A stretch of 64,000 nt of DNA, taken from Owenia fusiformis (Eukaryota > Annelida > Polychaeta > Sabellida > Oweniidae). The notes beneath the pieces are model-generated. The model saw only the letters and a program-made list of their open reading frames with translations, did no database searches and was not told the DNA's origin. Shown piece by piece: positions 59,991 to 64,000 of the stretch (positions are counted from its first letter, which is position 1; the number at the start of each line of letters is the position of its first letter). The position numbers were made by a program, and so were the translations under genes. The stretch lies in contig CAIIXF020000012.1 of assembly GCA_903813345.2 (NCBI GenBank), positions 13,004,932 through 13,068,931 on the forward strand, written 5' to 3'.

Positions 59991-62900
59991 CTGGCAAAAG
60001 TCGATATACCTCGAGTGTCAATAACGAATTTCAAATTACTGATCGTGTGGCGAAATTAGGTTGACTGCTTTAACATTAAATAAATTGGGATACTCACATA
60101 ACCAAACCCATGGTTGCAAAAGTCATAATCTTTCACCTCATTGTACCAAGCAGCTGTGGCATCATAGCTATCAGTTTGGGCTAAAACGGAAATGGAAAGA
60201 TCTAGAAATGTCACGGTCAATATATTTGTACAATGGTATTTGAGGAGTTTTTTAAGAACTGTCATTTGTCATAATATGCAGTCTAATAATTTTGTAAGCG
60301 TTCGTCAGACTGTACCATGTATTTTATTGTTCTGGCGTATTATGTACATGAGGTCACGTGACCAGATATGATGAAACCAATAAAGCGATACTTAGAAGAA
60401 CTGATCTATTAGTTTTATCATCGTAGGGCATTGTTTTTTGGCATATTCAAATTGATGATGTGAGATTGATGATATTATATTCAATCATTGACTGATGTAA
60501 TACTTTTTCTGAAACAAATATCCATGCTAAGGAGGCTAGGTGCCAAAGCCATATCTATTGTATTTTCACACTAGGCATGTGTAAATTACTATATACAATA
60601 CAATACCAGAAGTCCAGGCTAGGTTTTCTCCGGCTGGAGTAGTTGAAGAATCGCATCCAATTCCAGGTATATTTTGATTCCTTTTGGCAGGGGTACAATG
60701 TGCCATAAACCCTTTATTGAGTAAATACTCTGCATATGCTTGGGCTTCCTCATTAAGGACAGCGCTGAAAATGTATTTGTCTTAACTATAATCCTCTTAA
60801 TTTTGCCCTTTAAGGCATCGAGATGATATTCGCAAAGATGAAGGCAACATGCTGAATAGATATTATGAGGTAACTTAACTAGAAATCAATTATAATGTAT
60901 ATGGCCGTTTTTGCTATTTTGTGTTACGGCAGTGACCTTAAATATTGAAAATAATTTCAACTTAAATATCTTAATTTTAGTGACATAATGAAAAAGAACT
61001 GTCGTGCATAACCCAGCACTATACAACGAATTACTGTAACTTTGAAAGTTATTCCAAAAACATTGTTATTGATTTTGCTTTGAACCTGGAAATGAGATAT
61101 TTTGTTTCACCATTTGTTGAACAATTCCGTCCAAATATTTATCTACAAATGATCACATAGGTATTATAGTTCCTGAAATTATTTTCATTCACAAAGATCA
61201 AAGTATAGGCGGATGTACGTCGTATAGCTTTATATTTCTACGACCAATTGTAATCCTACGACCGCCGTAGACTATACAATGTCACACATTACAGCATTAC
61301 TCAAATATACTGCGGTAGCCGTGGGCCTACGCATATGTTGCCGTACGAAGCATTTTGAATTTGTAGCGACAGAAAATAACGACTACTAAAAACTGGAATA
61401 TGTCGTACGGCAACCTTGAGGCGACAATACATTTTTTACCACCGCCGTGTCTATTTTTAGATTTCGAGGACTTGTCTAGCCGCCGTACGCACGCTGTAGG
61501 AAACATGTACTTACTCAAGAAAAAGAGGGTTTGCACCGTGTATGCTCCTGTAGTTATTATGTGAAGCAAGTTCTCTAGCTCGATATTGAGCAAGTGTTAA
61601 AGCTCTCTTTTCTATTCTGCCAGCTGCAAACAATTGGATGCTTTAAACATGTTACATGCTCAAGATATATAAACATTATCAACTTCGAAAGCCTCACCAA
61701 CAAACACAATTACAAAAGATGGACATTTTTAGTTGAAGTATTCATTGACCACGTACTCTGACATTTGCGTATGCGGAGTGTAAGTTTGTTTTATGGCAAT
61801 GCCAGGTAGACAATAAAATACTCAGGGCAGCGTACTGCCATCGTACCAGGGGCAATATTAATTTAATATTCAAATTACTACTAGACATACAATAACCAGA
61901 ACAACGGCAACGCCAAAGCGTAGCGAATCCCATCGAACAGAAATGGCTGGCATTTTACATTTGAAATATATAGCAAATATCGTAAAATAAAACCCATAAG
62001 AAAGGCCACCATTTTCAAAATGGTTGCTCACTAGACAAGTTGTCATCAGCAGAAGTAATATGCTTTTAAGTAGCCACATATAAAATTTAAAAAAAATCGC
62101 CCACGCATACATGTAAATACTGGCCATTTTTAAAATGGCCGCCTACTACCCAAAATGTCATAAGACAGTATGCAATCCTTACCAGTATTCACATATCAAA
62201 TATGAACAAAATCGCTCTATTACTTTTTGAATTATTATAAAAAATGTAAAATAACACACATAAAAATGGTGGCCATTTTTCAAAATGGCCGACTACTCCC
62301 TAAAGTTTTATTTGACAATGTGCCATGCTTAAGTATTCACATATCAAATATGAACAAAATCGCTCCAATACTTTTTGAGTTATAGTAAAAATGTAAAAAT
62401 GACAGCCATTTTTTAAAATGGCCACCTATTACGCGAAGTGTCATGAGACAGTGTGCAAGGCTCATAAGTATTCACATATCAAATATGAACAAAATCGCTC
62501 TACTACTACTCAAGTTAGAGTAAAAAACGTAAAAAATTTCAAAATGGCCGCCTACTACCCAAAGTGTCATTAGACAGTGTGCCATGCTTATAGTATTCAC
62601 ATATAAAATATGAACAAAATCGCTCTACTACTTTTTGAGTTATAGTAAAAAATGTAAAATAACACGTAAAAATGGCGGCCATTTTTCAATATGGCCGCCT
62701 ACTACCCAAAATGCCATTAGACATTGGGCCATGCTTAAAGTATTCACATACCAAATATGAACAAAATTGCTCCACTACTTTTTGACTTACAGTAAAAAAT
62801 GTTAAATAACACACGTAAAAATGGCGGCCATTTTTCAAAATGGCCGCCTACTACCAAAAATGTCATCAGACATTGTGCCATGCTTAAAGTATTCACATAC

Positions 62901-63478
62901 CAAATATGAACAAAATCGCTCCACTACTTTTCAAGTTACAGCAAAAATCGTAAAAAGACGTGCAAAGGCAGCCATTTTTCAAGATGGCTGCCAGGTATTT
63001 CTTCTGTATTTACATTTCTAGCTTAATCAATGTCCTATATAACTTTTTTTACATTTAAAACATATTGCTATTACAGTTTTATATGCAGTACCTAAATTAC
63101 TGTAAAATCGGCACTAAAATGGCCGCCATTTTTAAATGAGCGGCCATTTTGAAAATCGGTTTTCGAGCAGAACTTCTACCCCCATTGGGTATATGTGTAC
63201 AAAATATGAACAAAATCGGGCTAACGGTATTTGAGTTATTGCCCGGACGGACGGACAGACGGACGGACGGACGTACGTACGGACGGACGGACGGACGGAC
63301 GGAGGCGTTCCCTATATCCCTCCGAACTTCGTTCGATGGGATAATTAAAGCATTTTAAACTGCCATCACCTGACTCTCCCTCCTTTAACTTGAATTTGAG
63401 CATTTTTACGGATCCTTGGTCGGCAGACATCGCCGCCATCGTGACAAAAGTCAACAACACCAACAACTGCATAGCCAT
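59542..63478 (-). CDS. Secreted CAP-superfamily protein (SCP/TAPS, GAPR-1-like), 3' end not found
   Basis: Exons 63478-63370, 61623-61515, 60764-60607, 60180-60098 and 59622-59542 join in phase to 180 residues. A signal peptide (MAMQLLVLLTFVTMAAMSA) is followed by the CAP fold: YRARELASHNNYRSIHG, LNEEAQAYAEYL, GENLAW, AAWYNEVKDYDF and TGHFTQVVWR. The four residues of the conserved cavity are all present (His58, Glu119, Glu140, His157). The order and spacing match short CAP proteins related to GAPR-1. The final beta strand with YVV..Y.P.GN is missing and must lie in a further exon. Roles of such proteins are varied (sterol or lipid binding, defence); none can be assigned here. Confidence 0.85.
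60098..60180 (-). CDS. CAP gene exon 4
   Basis: 83 nt after TTTTAG, donor TAT/GTGAGT: QTDSYDATAAWYNEVKDYDF and CNHGFGY. Confidence 0.9.
60607..60764 (-). CDS. CAP gene exon 3
   Basis: 158 nt after TTTTCAG: AVLNEEAQAYAEYLLNKGFM, AHCTPAKRNQ and PAGENLAWTS, with donor TCTG/GTATTG. Confidence 0.9.
61515..61623 (-). CDS. CAP gene exon 2
   Basis: 109 nt between TTTGCAG and GTAAGT: GRIEKRALTLAQYRARELAS and HNNYRSIHGANPLFL, the first CAP helix. Confidence 0.9.
62150..62990. repeat. About 140-bp tandem array in CAP intron 1
   Basis: Six or seven copies of CATATCAAATATGAACAAAA followed by TCGCTC, CTTTTTGAGTTATAGTAAAA and the palindromic AAAATGGCGGCCATTTT, with CTACTACCCAAAATGTCAT. The ATGGCGGC core resembles YY1 sites. 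Confidence 0.85.
63241..63302. repeat. Tetranucleotide microsatellite (GGAC)n
   Basis: About 15 units of GGAC/GGAC with GTAC interruptions, joined to TTGAGTTATTGCCC from the tandem array's consensus. Confidence 0.95.
63370..63478 (-). CDS. CAP gene exon 1, signal peptide
   Basis: ATG at 63,478; hydrophobic MAMQLLVLLTFVTMAAMSA, then DQGSVKMLKFKLKEGES and donor TCAG/GTGATG. The one leftover base fits exon 2. An in-frame upstream ATG at 63,514 would put a charged stretch before the signal, so the inner start is preferred. Confidence 0.7.
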
Positions 63479-63744
63479 TTTGAACTTTGAAAACCTAAAT
63501 ATATAGTTTGACACATTTTAGAGGCAGTGGTAGATCTGGAAGCTAACAAGTAGGGGGTCACATTTCAAGTCAGAAAAAAAGTCGGCCCAAATTTTGAAAA
63601 TTTAGGCCAATTTTGAAACTTTGGCTTAAAATTGAAAAATAAGGCCCAAAAGGCCAAGTAATGACTACTAAAAAACCAATCATCGAGGCCCTACAAAATG
63701 TTTGGCCTAAAAAATTTATAAGTGCACATTGTAAACCTAAATAC

Positions 63745-64000
63745 AGGGTGTCCCAAAAAAAGGAAACCAGCAATAGATTGCTTATTTCTCAAATATGAAT
63801 AATGATAGGAAAATTTCACAGCTATCATCTGATAGCTTATGATGTCCTCTTTCTTATGATACCAAAGTTGTCTATTTTCCTTCACGGATGACTGAGTTAT
63901 AAGGGATTTAAGTGACCATGTCAGAAATGAGTTTGTACCACTTTCAGCCAAGTCAATTTCACCATCATAACAAAGTGATAAGTAACAACAAACATCAGGA
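63745..64000. mobile_element. Start of a mariner-type element running off the window
   Basis: TA followed by CAGGGTGTCCCAAAAAAAGG, a typical mariner terminus. The other end is outside the window. Confidence 0.5.

Noticed and set aside
63149-63358. Frame with RTDGRTDRRTDGRT repeats
   Set aside because: Product of the GGAC microsatellite.

Overview
The window looks like animal nuclear DNA, most likely from an annelid. It is AT-rich, has short exons with GT/AG borders and long introns, contains no bacterial-style operons, and is full of DNA transposons plus one LTR retrotransposon. The annelid call rests on four copies of a small secreted protein gene with a distinctive layout: signal peptide, coiled coil, one LDL-receptor class A module, then a C-terminal domain. 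This is the layout of the linker chains of annelid giant extracellular haemoglobin (erythrocruorin/chlorocruorin). Exons were joined by hand using splice sites and codon phase. No database search was possible.

Layout. Bases 1-36,330 and about 38,500-58,451 are two copies of one segmental duplication. Each unit carries two linker genes on the minus strand. Left unit: gene L1a (192-4,681) looks intact and has a duplicated coil exon. Gene L2a (5,985-35,375) is split by a retroelement in its second intron. Right unit: L1b (38,705-42,877) is a pseudogene, with a nonsense codon in the coil exon and a deletion that removes the end of exon 1. L2b (44,283-53,816) looks intact and has two possible sets of final exons. 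Comparing the two units gives empty target sites for several mobile elements.

Bases 15,799-33,658 hold a very young LTR retrotransposon on the minus strand. It has 2,047-bp LTRs (one mismatch seen), a tRNA-Leu primer site, a purine tract and a 1,033-codon Gag-protease ORF, but no reverse transcriptase or integrase. Its 5' LTR is itself interrupted at a TTAA site by a 10.5-kb element (21,322-31,867). That element has CCCAGC termini and a different satellite-like array inside each end (190-bp units on the left, about 120-bp units on the right).

The right unit carries further insertions: a 1.37-kb element with TAA duplication (39,838-41,210), two mariner-type elements (46,234-49,335 and 56,050-58,284), an element with a 10-bp duplication (52,116-53,480) and one at TTAA (53,981-55,473). 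To the right, a secreted CAP-superfamily gene (59,542-63,478, minus) has five exons in agreeing phases, and its final exon was not found. A tandem array and a tetranucleotide microsatellite lie in its first intron.

How the genes relate: the linker genes would supply the non-globin scaffold of a secreted haemoglobin complex, with coils forming trimers and the LDL-A and C-terminal domains contacting globin subunits. The family shows birth and death, exon duplication and heavy transposon load. The CAP gene is an unrelated neighbour.
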